DNA of 64,000 nt from Shewanella psychrotolerans (GTDB taxonomy: Bacteria > Pseudomonadota > Gammaproteobacteria > Enterobacterales > Shewanellaceae): contig NZ_CP080419.1 in the NCBI RefSeq assembly GCF_019457595.1, forward strand, positions 496,001 to 560,000, in the 5' to 3' direction. Below are positions 45,113 through 54,806 of this stretch, piece after piece. The first letter of the stretch is position 1; every line of letters begins with the position of its first letter. Both the position numbers and the translations under genes were made by a program. The notes beneath the pieces are model-generated. The model was not told the origin of the DNA, made no database searches, and saw only the letters and a program-made list of their open reading frames with translations.

Positions 45113-46480
45113 TTAATGCTTAATCGATTGTGTGTGCTTAGCGGCTTTCGCAGGTTCAGTGATGCGGCTCGCCAAAATATAGCAGGCAATCCCCATCACA
45201 GTGTTTGTCACAGGGAGCGCTAACAATAACCCTTTCACGCCACCAAGATAGGAGCCTAATGCCGCCAGTGGCAGCAACAGTAAAAACAATCGACAGACAT
45301 TTAATACCAGCGAGCTCATGGGTCTATGATAGGCGTTGAGTGTTGTAGCCATTAAGATCACCATGCCTAAAGGGCCATAAGCAGCGGGCAGGGCAATAAT
45401 ATAAAACGTCAGCCATTCAAGCACTTGAGGATCGCTACTAAATAACTCGGCAACAGGCGTCGCGAAAAACAGCAGTGGCAGATAGATTAAGGTTTGAAAT
45501 ATCAGCACGAATTTTAGCGACAGCATTAAGGCTTCGCGAGCGCGCTCGGTTTGCCCTGCGCCTAAGTTTTGTGCCACAAAGGGCACTAGGCTAGAGGACA
45601 GTGCCATTACCGCAATTAATAGCACCGATTCTAAGCGTGTTCCTGCACCAAAGGCGGCCACGGCGCTATGATCTATGCGTGCTAGCATCGCCATAATTAG
45701 GGCGTTGGCCACGGGGTTTAACAGGTTCATCAATGCGGCTGGTTGGGCAATATGCGCCAGTTGTTTCCAGTTGCAGCGCATGCGGGTCAAATTGAATTCG
45801 GCAAACTCAACCAAGTTACGTTTAATAATCAGCAGATAACCCGATAACGACAGTGCGACTATCCAAGAGATTAGGGTCGCAATCGCAGCGCCTTGGATCT
45901 CTAAACGTGGAAATGGCCCAAGTCCAAAAATAAGCAGTGGGTCGAGCACTAGATTGATGAGCGACGCTAGGGCCATGATCTTGGCTGGTGACTTAGTATC
46001 GCCAGTGGCACGTAATCCCTGATTGCCCACCATTAACAGCACTAACAGTGGTGCGCCTAAATACCACAAAAACATGTAGTCGCGGATCAGTGGCAAACTG
46101 GAATCATTGGCGCCGAGCAAGGTGAACAGCGGTCCAATACAGAGGCTGCCCAGCAAAGATACTGCCGCAATTAACCAAAAGGTGAGCATTAACGCATCGT
46201 GCAAAAACACCTTAGCTTTGTGACTGTTGCCACTGCCAATAAGTCGGCCTAAATTAGTCGAAACGCCTGCACCAATGCCAATCGCGATGCTGGAGATAAT
46301 CAAAGTAACCGGAAAGGTAAAACTGATAGCTGCTAAGGCCTCAGTGCCTAACTGACTAATGAAAAAGGTATCTATAAGACTAAACCCAAGAATGGTTAAG
46401 ATACCAATCAGGTTCGGCAGGCTCATGTTTAGCAGTATACGACCGATTGGCTGGCTAAGTAGCCCGTGTCTGTCTCTCAT
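45113..46480 (-). CDS. MATE family multidrug efflux transporter
   Basis: This 455-residue inner-membrane cation/drug antiporter has about twelve hydrophobic segments in two homologous halves. It starts LLSQPIGRILLNMSLPNLIGILTIL, contains FFISQLGTEALAAISFTFP and ending-half repeats with AAFGAGTRLESVLLI and SSLVPFVAQNLGAGQTERA. Such pumps commonly export fluoroquinolones and cationic dyes. It is upstream of and probably in one unit with the Qnr gene. The ribosome site before the ATG is weak. Confidence 0.92.
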   Translation of the reverse strand: MRDRHGLLSQPIGRILLNMSLPNLIGILTILGFSLIDTFFISQLGTEALAAISFTFPVTLIISSIAIGIGAGVSTNLGRLIGSGNSHKAKVFLHDALMLTFWLIAAVSLLGSLCIGPLFTLLGANDSSLPLIRDYMFLWYLGAPLLVLLMVGNQGLRATGDTKSPAKIMALASLINLVLDPLLIFGLGPFPRLEIQGAAIATLISWIVALSLSGYLLIIKRNLVEFAEFNLTRMRCNWKQLAHIAQPAALMNLLNPVANALIMAMLARIDHSAVAAFGAGTRLESVLLIAVMALSSSLVPFVAQNLGAGQTERAREALMLSLKFVLIFQTLIYLPLLFFATPVAELFSSDPQVLEWLTFYIIALPAAYGPLGMVILMATTLNAYHRPMSSLVLNVCRLFLLLLPLAALGSYLGGVKGLLLALPVTNTVMGIACYILASRITEPAKAAKHTQSIKH

Positions 46481-46581
46481 TAAATACGGAATGCCTAATT
46501 AAAGAAGGAGGGCAATTCTATCAGGGTTGGCTGATATTTTATAAAACCGAGTTAAAAAAATGAGATTTTTTTTGTAAAGCC

Positions 46582-46610
46582 CTTGGATCTTGTTGCGGTG
46601 ATCCCCATAT
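46582..46610 (+). promoter_or_regulatory. Heat-shock sigma32-type promoter of groESL
   Basis: CTTGGAT (46582-46588) and CCCCATAT (46603-46610) are separated by 14 bases, matching the sigma32 pattern (CTTGAAA-N13/14-CCCCATNT), with groES 93 bases downstream. Confidence 0.8.
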
Positions 46611-46703
46611 AAGCAAACATCAGACGGTATAAGCCTTATGCCGTATTACTTTGATAAACCGCCAACGTTTGTTGGGCAAGAAAATCATTAGGAGAGTCCA
46701 TAG

Positions 46704-46994
46704 ATGAATATTCGTCCATTACATGACCGCGTCATTGTTAAGCGTTCTGAAGTTGAATCAAAATCTGCCGGTGGCATCGTACTTACAGGTAGCGCAGCAG
46801 AGCAATCAACTCGCGGTGTAGTGCTTGCAGTAGGCAATGGCCGAATCCTTGAAAACGGTACTGTTCAGCCTCTTGACGTAAAAGTCGGCGACACGGTTAT
46901 CTTCAATGAAGGCTACGGTGTGAAAAAAGAGAAGATCGACGGCGAAGAAGTCTTGATCCTATCTGAATCAGATTTAATGGCTGTAGTGGAATAA
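46704..46994 (+). CDS. groES: Co-chaperonin GroES
   Basis: This 96-residue protein forms the heptameric lid of the GroEL folding chamber. It has the canonical [14 protein letters not shown] start, the mobile loop ([18 protein letters not shown]), and [29 protein letters not shown] is upstream of the ATG. It is the first gene of the heat-shock operon, and groEL follows 56 bases after its stop. Confidence 0.98.
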   Translation: MNIRPLHDRVIVKRSEVESKSAGGIVLTGSAAEQSTRGVVLAVGNGRILENGTVQPLDVKVGDTVIFNEGYGVKKEKIDGEEVLILSESDLMAVVE

Positions 46995-47038
46995 TCCACT
47001 AAGTTACTTTCTATCCCAGTTAAACCTATTTTTCTTAA

Positions 47039-48700
<1,662 letters not shown>

Positions 48701-48808
48701 ATTTTACGGGCCTAAATCTGTGATAGCTGCGTTGCTTCACCACTCGTTTAGTAGACTAAACGTCACGGTAAAGCGCCTTGCTCTAACAAGATTTATACCA
48801 CGTAAAAT
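48701..48808. repeat. 108-bp near-symmetrical palindromic element
   Basis: Outer arms ATTTTACG (48701-48708) and CGTAAAAT (48801-48808), inner arms AAATCT (48714-48719) and AGATTT (48789-48794), and the core CGTTTAGT-AG-ACTAAACG (48745-48762) share one centre near 48754. It could fold as one long hairpin or cruciform and begins at the base after the groEL stop codon. It has the look of a dispersed intergenic repeat or a miniature mobile element. Confidence 0.7.
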
Positions 48809-48858
48809 ACTCTGCTGGTCTTAAGCTTAACAGCCTGAAGCCAAGTTAATTTAATAGT

Positions 48859-48892
48859 AAAGCCCCGATATCTAACGGTATCGGGGCTTTTT
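48859..48892 (+). terminator. Terminator of groESL
   Basis: The stem AAGCCCCGATA / TATCGGGGCTT has a nine-base loop region and ends in T residues. Confidence 0.9.
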
Positions 48893-49228
48893 CATTTGGA
48901 AATGATTATCCCCGGAGTATATGGATATACTAAGAGGGGATTTTTTAGGGTTAGAGAAGGCTGTATTTCGATAAAATACACTGTTTAGGCTGATGAAGCG
49001 CTATACCAAGCAAAAGCCCAAGGGCGCAATTGTTGAGTGTTAAGTAGCTAATTTTATGATTTTTATTGATCTAATATAATTATAAAGACACTCCTTTCTG
49101 TAGGCCCTCCATATCCACACGTTTGTTCACAAAACTTATACATTTCGGTTTTTATTTTTTTACATATAAATTAGTCTTAGTGCTCCAAAATGTAATTTAA
49201 TAATACAATTAGAGAAGTGATTTGTTTT
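48893..49228. other. AT-rich spacer upstream of the pectate lyase
   Basis: There is no gene. The part nearest the pectate lyase is clearly AT-richer than the rest of the window, with T-tracts and a run of weak promoter-like hexamers, in line with imported DNA. Confidence 0.5.
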
Positions 49229-50833
49229 ATGTATAAATTGACACAAAAATCTAAAAAAACTTCGATACTTCAGTTGGGGGTCGCTTTGTTGGGGGCTTTA
49301 TCCTGTTACTCAGTGCAGGCTGAAGATTGCAATGCAATGCCTGAATCAGGTCAATTGTATTCTGTTATTAACCGAGGCTCTGGCTTAGCGTTAGATATTA
49401 ATACGACCGATTCGGGAGCTGCGCCTAATGTTATAACGTATGACTATTGGGGAGGCAATAATCAAAAGTTTCAATTTATTAAAGAGAGTGATGGTTATTG
49501 GGTTATCCGCTCTAAGTACAACAACAAAGTGTTAGATGTGCTTGATTCGTCTCAGTCTAATGGGGCAAACGTTATTGTTTATGATGATTGGCAGGGTACA
49601 AATCAACGTTGGCAAGTTAAAGCATCGTCATCCGGCGGGTTTAATATTACTAATAAGCTAACGAATAAGTCGCTGACTGTGGCTGGGTCAAACAATGCGG
49701 CTAATGTATATCAAAATGATGACGCGGGAATGAGCTCTCAAAGATGGTTTATAAACCCTGTTGATGCAGAATGTGGCAGCGGTGGCAGCCAACCAACGCC
49801 GAGTAACTTAGTGGGATTTGCTGCACAACCAGGCCAAGATGGCTTATCGACAACCACGGGTGGCGGTAATGCAACACCTATTACAGTAACAAGCTGTAAC
49901 GCGTTAAATAATGCGTTAAGCTCGACGTCTCCTGCTGTGATCCACATCCCCGATAACACGACGATTAACTGCCATACCAGTAACAGAACTGTGCAGGCGT
50001 GTCCCTTAGATTGTGGCCAATGGAACGATTACGGTAAAACATGGTACCGAGTACCTGTAGGGAATCAAAGCTGTGGCGAACTGGGCAGCGCTTCAAATTC
50101 ACAGGTTAACGTTACGCGTAATGAACGTCGTATTATTGTTCAGTCTAATAAAACGTTACAAGGTTTAGGTAAAAACTCAAAAATAGTGGGTGCCAGCCTC
50201 GTTATAAGCAAGCAACGTAATATTATTATTAAAAACGTGATGCTTGAAAACATTAACCCTGCACTTGTAGAAGCGGGCGATGGTATTTCAATTGATGATA
50301 GTAGTCATGTTTGGGTTGATCATATGGCCTTTAACAAAATAAGTGATGGCTATATCGATATTGACAATAGTCAGAATATTACCCTTAGTTGGAATCGTTT
50401 CTATGGTTATAACACCCAAGTTTGCGCTAATCAGCATTGGTACACTCATTTATTCAGAAACTCTCAGGTGACTGTTCATCACAACTTTTGGGATACAGCA
50501 GCAGGGCGAAACCCTAAAATAGATGGCTATAATTCACGCGTTCATATGTTTAATAATTACTGGAAAAACATTACTTATTTTGCAATTAGTGGGAGTGATG
50601 GCGCTGAAGTACTTGTTGAGAACAATTATTTTGAAAACTCAGCAAAGCCTCATTGGAATCAAGGGTCTGGATATTTTAGTGCATCAGGAAACATTTACAC
50701 AGGACGTTCAGCAACTGATCAATATCGTGATAGTGGCGCAACGGTTTTTAGTGATGTTCAGCTTTACCCATATAGATTAGATAGTGCAAATACTTTGGGC
50801 AGCCAAGTAGATGCAGGGACTGGCCCTCAATAG
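49229..50833 (+). CDS. Secreted pectate lyase (PL1) with RICIN/CBM13 domain
   Basis: This 534-residue protein has a signal peptide (ILQLGVALLGALSCYSVQA). A ricin-type beta-trefoil carbohydrate-binding domain follows (about 35-180, three repeats with NNQKFQF, TNQRWQV, SSQRWFI), then a Gly/Ser/Pro linker, then a PL1 parallel beta-helix (about 195-520). Pectate lyase marks are VWVDHMAF, DGYIDIDNSQNITLSWNRF and VTVHHNFWDTAAGRNPKI, with the catalytic Arg in AGRNP. It would cut polygalacturonate by calcium-dependent beta-elimination. The sequence is AT-richer than its neighbours, and it sits between groEL and hipB, so transfer is likely. Confidence 0.9.
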   Translation: MYKLTQKSKKTSILQLGVALLGALSCYSVQAEDCNAMPESGQLYSVINRGSGLALDINTTDSGAAPNVITYDYWGGNNQKFQFIKESDGYWVIRSKYNNKVLDVLDSSQSNGANVIVYDDWQGTNQRWQVKASSSGGFNITNKLTNKSLTVAGSNNAANVYQNDDAGMSSQRWFINPVDAECGSGGSQPTPSNLVGFAAQPGQDGLSTTTGGGNATPITVTSCNALNNALSSTSPAVIHIPDNTTINCHTSNRTVQACPLDCGQWNDYGKTWYRVPVGNQSCGELGSASNSQVNVTRNERRIIVQSNKTLQGLGKNSKIVGASLVISKQRNIIIKNVMLENINPALVEAGDGISIDDSSHVWVDHMAFNKISDGYIDIDNSQNITLSWNRFYGYNTQVCANQHWYTHLFRNSQVTVHHNFWDTAAGRNPKIDGYNSRVHMFNNYWKNITYFAISGSDGAEVLVENNYFENSAKPHWNQGSGYFSASGNIYTGRSATDQYRDSGATVFSDVQLYPYRLDSANTLGSQVDAGTGPQ

Positions 50834-51209
50834 ATATAGAGCTCGTCTTATTGCTCAGCGAATGTTTTTAACATGCGCTGAGCAAGTTTATTACAGTGCT
50901 ACTAAACTTTGTTCAAGCATGGCTTTTATTTGTGCAAGTGTCATTTGCAAGTCGATTCTAGATAAGGAGTTGAGCTAAATATTTTAAGTTTACTCTGCCC
51001 CAGCTTTTGCGACTTTTAATTTTTCCTGCGCTAGAACACCTGCTCCATAGGTCTGATCTCTTCGTTCGCTGAGAGTGACATCTAAAAAGGAAGCCTCGGT
51101 GACTTGAAAAAGTACTGAGGCTTTTTTGTGTCTGCTTATTAAATCGGCGGTTGTATGGCCGAGGTAAGTCGTGGTGCTTCGTCTATCAATATAACGGCGG
51201 GTAGATAAC
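50834..51209. other. Spacer after the pectate lyase
   Basis: This gene-free stretch is less AT-rich than the lyase. It contains a terminator at 51091-51127 and fragments with short coding-like frames (about 50950-51060) on the reverse strand that show no start or family. Confidence 0.5.
51091..51127 (+). terminator. Terminator-like hairpin
   Basis: The long stem begins AAGCCTC and closes GAGGCTT with extra pairing ACTT/AAGT inside, then TTTTT. It is about 260 bases past the pectate lyase stop, so it may be the original end of the groEL-side unit. Confidence 0.8.
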
Positions 51210-51217
51210 TACACTTT
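51210..51217. promoter_or_regulatory. Lone half-site TACACTTT in phase with the hip operators
   Basis: This is identical to the right arm of the three operators and lies exactly 50 bp upstream of the right arm of the first one (51260). The left arm is not conserved. Confidence 0.45.
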
Positions 51218-51245
51218 GAGACCGATTAATGGCAGGGCAACAACG

Positions 51246-51267
51246 AAAGTGTACGAAGTTACACTTT
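51246..51267. promoter_or_regulatory. hipBA operator palindrome 1
   Basis: AAAGTGTA-CGAAGT-TACACTTT, a perfect 8-bp inverted repeat. It is one of three copies spaced by exactly 50 bp. Confidence 0.75.
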
Positions 51268-51295
51268 ATGTGATATCGAAATGCTTATCCATACT

Positions 51296-51317
51296 AAAGT
51301 GTACGAAGTTACACTTT
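51296..51317. promoter_or_regulatory. hipBA operator palindrome 2
   Basis: The same core as copy 1, including the CGAAGT spacer. Pairing extends to ACT/AGT at the outside (51293-51320). Confidence 0.75.
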
Positions 51318-51345
51318 AGTGTTGAGTAATCGAATATTTAGGGCT

Positions 51346-51367
51346 AAAGTGTATCAAAGTACACTTT
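51346..51367. promoter_or_regulatory. hipBA operator palindrome 3
   Basis: The same arms with spacer TCAAAG and outer GCT / AGC pairing. It ends about 25 bases before the hipB ATG, so a bound protein would block translation start or the promoter. Confidence 0.78.
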
Positions 51368-51392
51368 TAGCTAACGTTACGGAATTTACGTT

Positions 51393-51629
51393 ATGAAATC
51401 TTCGCTAAATCAACAATCCTTGGGATCACTGGTTAAAGAAAGCCGCAAAAAAGCAGGGCTGACTCAAGAGGTGGCGGCGATGTTGTGTGGTGTCACTAAA
51501 AAGACCTTTATCCGAGTAGAGAAAGGTGAAGACGTTTATATCTCTACCGTGTTTAAAATTCTTGATGGATTGGGCGTCGCTATTGTTGCCAAGCAGGACA
51601 ACAGTGCTAATGCGAGTGGGTGGTACTAG
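51393..51629 (+). CDS. hipB: HipB-like antitoxin and autorepressor
   Basis: This 78-residue protein is a Xre-type helix-turn-helix (about 10-65; [31 protein letters not shown] is the DNA-binding region, with residue 35-47 as recognition helix) and a short polar C-terminal tail (SANASGWY). In HipBA systems the dimer binds HipA and represses the operon. The three palindromes ending 25 bases upstream are its likely operators. The hipA start lies three bases after its stop, so translation is coupled. Confidence 0.93.
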   Translation: MKSSLNQQSLGSLVKESRKKAGLTQEVAAMLCGVTKKTFIRVEKGEDVYISTVFKILDGLGVAIVAKQDNSANASGWY

Positions 51630-51632
51630 TTT

Positions 51633-52934
51633 ATGACGGATTCAGTCAAGCTTGTTTTGGATATGCATTTGGGCGATCGCATTATTGGTGAGTTGTCGTT
51701 CGACCCAGATATCGAGAAATTTGCCGTTAGCTATACCGACATATGGCAACAAAATGGTTTTCCCATATCACCCATGATCCCGCTAGATGGCAGTGGTCGT
51801 AGTAACCAAATTGCCATGTTCTTGGTTAACTTACTGCCCGAGAATAAGGGGCTCGATTACCTCGTGGAATCATTGGGAGTATCGAGAGGTAATACCTTCG
51901 CGCTTATTCGTGGCATCGGTCTTGATACCGCCGGAGCAATCGCCTTTGTGCCTAAAGGCGTATTATTGCCAGGAACGTCATTTCGAGCAATAAGCGACGA
52001 TGAAGTGATAAAGCGACTCGAGGATCCAGATATTTGGCCAATGGAAGTCTGGGACGGTAAGCCAAGGTTATCGGTAGCGGGCGTGCAGTCAAAATTAAAT
52101 TTGTTCTATAACGGTGAAGCATTTGGTTTTGCTGAAGGTGCGCTGTCATCGACCCATATTCTCAAGTTCGAAAAGCACCAGCATTTAGTGATTAATGAAT
52201 TTCTGACGATGCGTTTGGCTAACGCTATCTCAATGAATGTGGCCAATGTCGATATCAGCTACTTTGGCGAACATAAGGCGCTTTGTGTTGAACGCTTTGA
52301 TCGTCGCTACCTGCCAGCCGAACACAAGGTGCAGAGACGGCATATCATCGATAGTTGCCAAACACTCGGTTTTAGCGTTAACAAAAAGTATGAGCGGAAT
52401 TTTGGTACTGGCCGCGATGTAAAAGATATCCGTGAAGGGGTTAGCTTCGCAAGGTTGTTTAGCTTAGCGAGTCAGTGCGCTAACCCTGCAGCCGCTAAGC
52501 AAGATATGTTGCAGTGGGCGTTATTTAATTTACTGAGCGGCAATGCCGATGCCCACGGCAAAAACTACTCATTCTTTATGACACCCACAGGCTTAGCGCC
52601 GACGCCATGGTACGACTTGGTATGTGTCGCGCTGTACGATGATTTTGAACAAGAGTTGGCAATGGCGATTGATGATGAGTTCGATCCCAACAAGATTTAT
52701 GCCTATCAGCTCGCCGCATTTATTGATGAGATAGGCTTACCAAGAGCTTTGCTAGTCAACAATCTAACTCAAATGGCGACCAAAATAGCCCAAGCCATAG
52801 ATGAGGTTACCGCTATGCTCCCCGCGCTTGATAAGGCCGAGCAAGATTTTGTCGATGCTTATAGAAAACAGTTATTAGCAAGGTGTGAGCGCTACTTAGC
52901 GATGGCACCAGAAATCAAAGATATAGAGCTGTAG
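51633..52934 (+). CDS. hipA: HipA serine/threonine kinase toxin
   Basis: This 433-residue kinase is linked to persistence; E. coli HipA phosphorylates glutamyl-tRNA synthetase. The activation-loop Ser147 is in LSVAGVQSKL, the catalytic Asp306 is in LLSGNADAHGKNYS, the metal Asp lies in PWYDLV, and ILKFEKH is the phosphate-binding strand. These residue numbers coincide with those I recall for S. oneidensis HipA. All active residues are intact, so the toxin should be functional. It is the second gene of hipBA. Confidence 0.96.
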   Translation: MTDSVKLVLDMHLGDRIIGELSFDPDIEKFAVSYTDIWQQNGFPISPMIPLDGSGRSNQIAMFLVNLLPENKGLDYLVESLGVSRGNTFALIRGIGLDTAGAIAFVPKGVLLPGTSFRAISDDEVIKRLEDPDIWPMEVWDGKPRLSVAGVQSKLNLFYNGEAFGFAEGALSSTHILKFEKHQHLVINEFLTMRLANAISMNVANVDISYFGEHKALCVERFDRRYLPAEHKVQRRHIIDSCQTLGFSVNKKYERNFGTGRDVKDIREGVSFARLFSLASQCANPAAAKQDMLQWALFNLLSGNADAHGKNYSFFMTPTGLAPTPWYDLVCVALYDDFEQELAMAIDDEFDPNKIYAYQLAAFIDEIGLPRALLVNNLTQMATKIAQAIDEVTAMLPALDKAEQDFVDAYRKQLLARCERYLAMAPEIKDIEL

Positions 52935-53110
52935 TTCTAGTTAAAGTTAAAGTGGCCTGGCAGCTGAGCTAAGCGTGAATTCGTCTGGGATCTTTTCTAT
53001 AGCAAAAGTGCATTCCACTGCAAATCTTTGGTATTCCTGTAAAAGCATGTCATCTACTCAATTTCTCATAATTGCAGATAATTTACACTATGGTTGTAAT
53101 GGGTTTTACC

Positions 53111-53130
53111 TGCTTGAGCGGGCTCAAGCA
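53111..53130. promoter_or_regulatory. Perfect palindrome upstream of the small membrane-protein gene
   Basis: TGCTTGAGC-GG-GCTCAAGCA lies 94 bases before the ATG at 53225. It could be an operator; the binding protein is unknown. Confidence 0.4.
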
Positions 53131-53224
53131 TGCTATGCTGACATTTGAGACATAATATGTTTCAAGTAAACTGTTTAATCTGTATTCTGTTATTGCTTTA
53201 AATATAAGAGGTTAAGGAGAACCT

Positions 53225-53479
53225 ATGCGCTTAGTTAGTTTATTGGTTTACTCGTTACAGTGGTTGGCTATTGCGGCATCCCCCACGCTTTTAGGCCTTT
53301 TTGTTGGGGCTGCGTTGAGTTTGCAATCGGGTCAGTTTAACTCGCTCACCATTATTGCTTGGGGAGTTGTGGGTTTCATCATTGGTGGCTTCTGGGCTGA
53401 ACGCATTAGAAAACGGGTCGGTATTAGCGAATTTTTTGGTCGACTAGCGGGTGCAAGGGATATTCCCAAAAAAAGGTAA
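53225..53479 (+). CDS. Small membrane protein, 84 aa (hypothetical)
   Basis: This 84-residue protein has two hydrophobic helices (VYSLQWLAIAASPTLLGLFVG and LTIIAWGVVGFIIGGFWA) and a basic C-terminal tail. AAGGAGA seven bases before the ATG is a strong ribosome site. It has no recognised family. A palindrome 94 bases upstream may be its control site. Confidence 0.75.
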   Translation: MRLVSLLVYSLQWLAIAASPTLLGLFVGAALSLQSGQFNSLTIIAWGVVGFIIGGFWAERIRKRVGISEFFGRLAGARDIPKKR

Positions 53480-53513
53480 TGATTGAAGCTAGCCCATACC
53501 TAAAAACTCTGAT

Positions 53514-53800
53514 TCACTTCGTCACCTTTACGTGGAGGCTGTAAACTTCTAGTTTAAAGGCCAAACCCCGCGTTAGCTGGTTTTGGTGGTCACCATGAAT
53601 CGACACGCTGAGTAGATCACTTTCTAATACTGTTTGGTATAAGACGTAATAGTCCTCATCGAACAAGTTGTCGATATTGAGTTTAAATTCGTAAGGAGCC
53701 TCAGGGGGGGCGAGATTCCTTAGGCCCTTCAACTGTATTTGTGAGCTCACAATCAGTGGGTCAGAGTACACTGATTGTGGTGGCCTTACAGGGGCGATCC
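53514..53800 (-). pseudogene. C-terminal remnant of a TonB-dependent receptor
   Basis: The reverse frame gives about 90 residues that look like the end of a TonB-dependent outer-membrane receptor: KLNIDNLFDEDYY is the usual NLFD(x)xYY turn, and the closing strands are RGLAFKLEVYSL. No plug or upstream barrel strands, start codon or signal peptide precede it (a stop codon lies in frame near 53800). It reads as a leftover of a larger gene removed by deletion or recombination. Confidence 0.5.
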
Positions 53801-54095
53801 ATTTTCAGTCAATATGTCCACTATCATCAGGCATGGATAAACACTCAATCGCCACAGATTTATTTTTCTCTCTTTTTACTCATCTGTTAGTAAGGCAGGT
53901 CGGGTAAATCGTATTATTTTGTACCATTCTCTTTGATTGATCAGACCAAGCGTCATAAACCTTCAAGCGTTACTGTTAGGGCACTTGTTGCGGCTGCACA
54001 CTGATTTATTTAACCACTTTTAATCTTTGTCTCAGCTTGTTTGGGTAGTATGGTGCTATTGAGTGTTTTGAATAGTCATTAAAGGGGTGAGCATC

Positions 54096-54500
54096 ATGGA
54101 TAATGAGCAATTAAACGGCGTTAAGCGAGGGCCTTGGATAGCCATTGGCGTGAGCGTGGCAGTCGTCGCGCTGATCGGTTTATTGCTGGCGATGATGCCA
54201 AAAGGGTTTAAGGCGACCCATGAAGAGATAGGTACAGGTAAACCTGCGGTGGTTTTTGTGTATGATCCCAACCTGACCATTAGCGGATCTCAGACCGAGC
54301 AGATGAATGAGGCGCGAGGTCACCTGGGTGACAATGTACTGTTTTTGCTGGCCAGAGTCGGTACTCCTGAGGGCGATAAGATGATCGCTAAGTATCGTGC
54401 TGGGTCCGCCGAACTGCTGTTATTCGATGGTTCGGGCAAGCTGGTAAAACGTCAGTTTGCAGTGCAAGACGCCAATCAATTGATGCGCTGGGTACGATAA
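54096..54500 (+). CDS. Membrane-anchored thioredoxin-like protein without CXXC (hypothetical)
   Basis: This 134-residue protein has a single N-terminal membrane helix (GPWIAIGVSVAVVALIGLLLAMM) followed by a thioredoxin-like domain (about 50-134). The pattern AVVFVYDPNL, then helices and strands ending LLLFDGSGKLVKRQFAVQ, resembles the fold, but the usual CXXC is absent, so it is probably not redox active. AGGGG eight bases upstream supports the ATG. It is a single gene. Confidence 0.7.
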   Translation: MDNEQLNGVKRGPWIAIGVSVAVVALIGLLLAMMPKGFKATHEEIGTGKPAVVFVYDPNLTISGSQTEQMNEARGHLGDNVLFLLARVGTPEGDKMIAKYRAGSAELLLFDGSGKLVKRQFAVQDANQLMRWVR

Positions 54501-54547
54501 CGCCTATAGCGGATGAGCCGTCAGAACGCTTGCTGAATAATTGAGAT

Positions 54548-54576
54548 AGCCCAGCCAAATACGAGAGGGCTTTTTT
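54548..54576 (+). terminator. Weak terminator after the thioredoxin-like gene
   Basis: The short stem AGCCC / GGGCT has a fourteen-base loop, followed by T residues. Confidence 0.55.
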
Positions 54577-54806
54577 ATTGTAATGCGAGTTGCGCATTTT
54601 TCTGTTGTTCCCCAAGCAGCTAAAGCGGTTAGGCGAAGCTGTGGTGGCTATTGTACTTTACTTGAAGAATTGTTAATCAAAAAAGTCGTTGTTGAAAAGT
54701 GACGGGGTGTTAAAATGCGCCCCGTCGTTGACGTTGTAGGATGGAGTTTTTATTGATCTCTTGCCTACCTACACCCTATTTTTCTCCACTATTGATCAGA
54801 GTCTCT

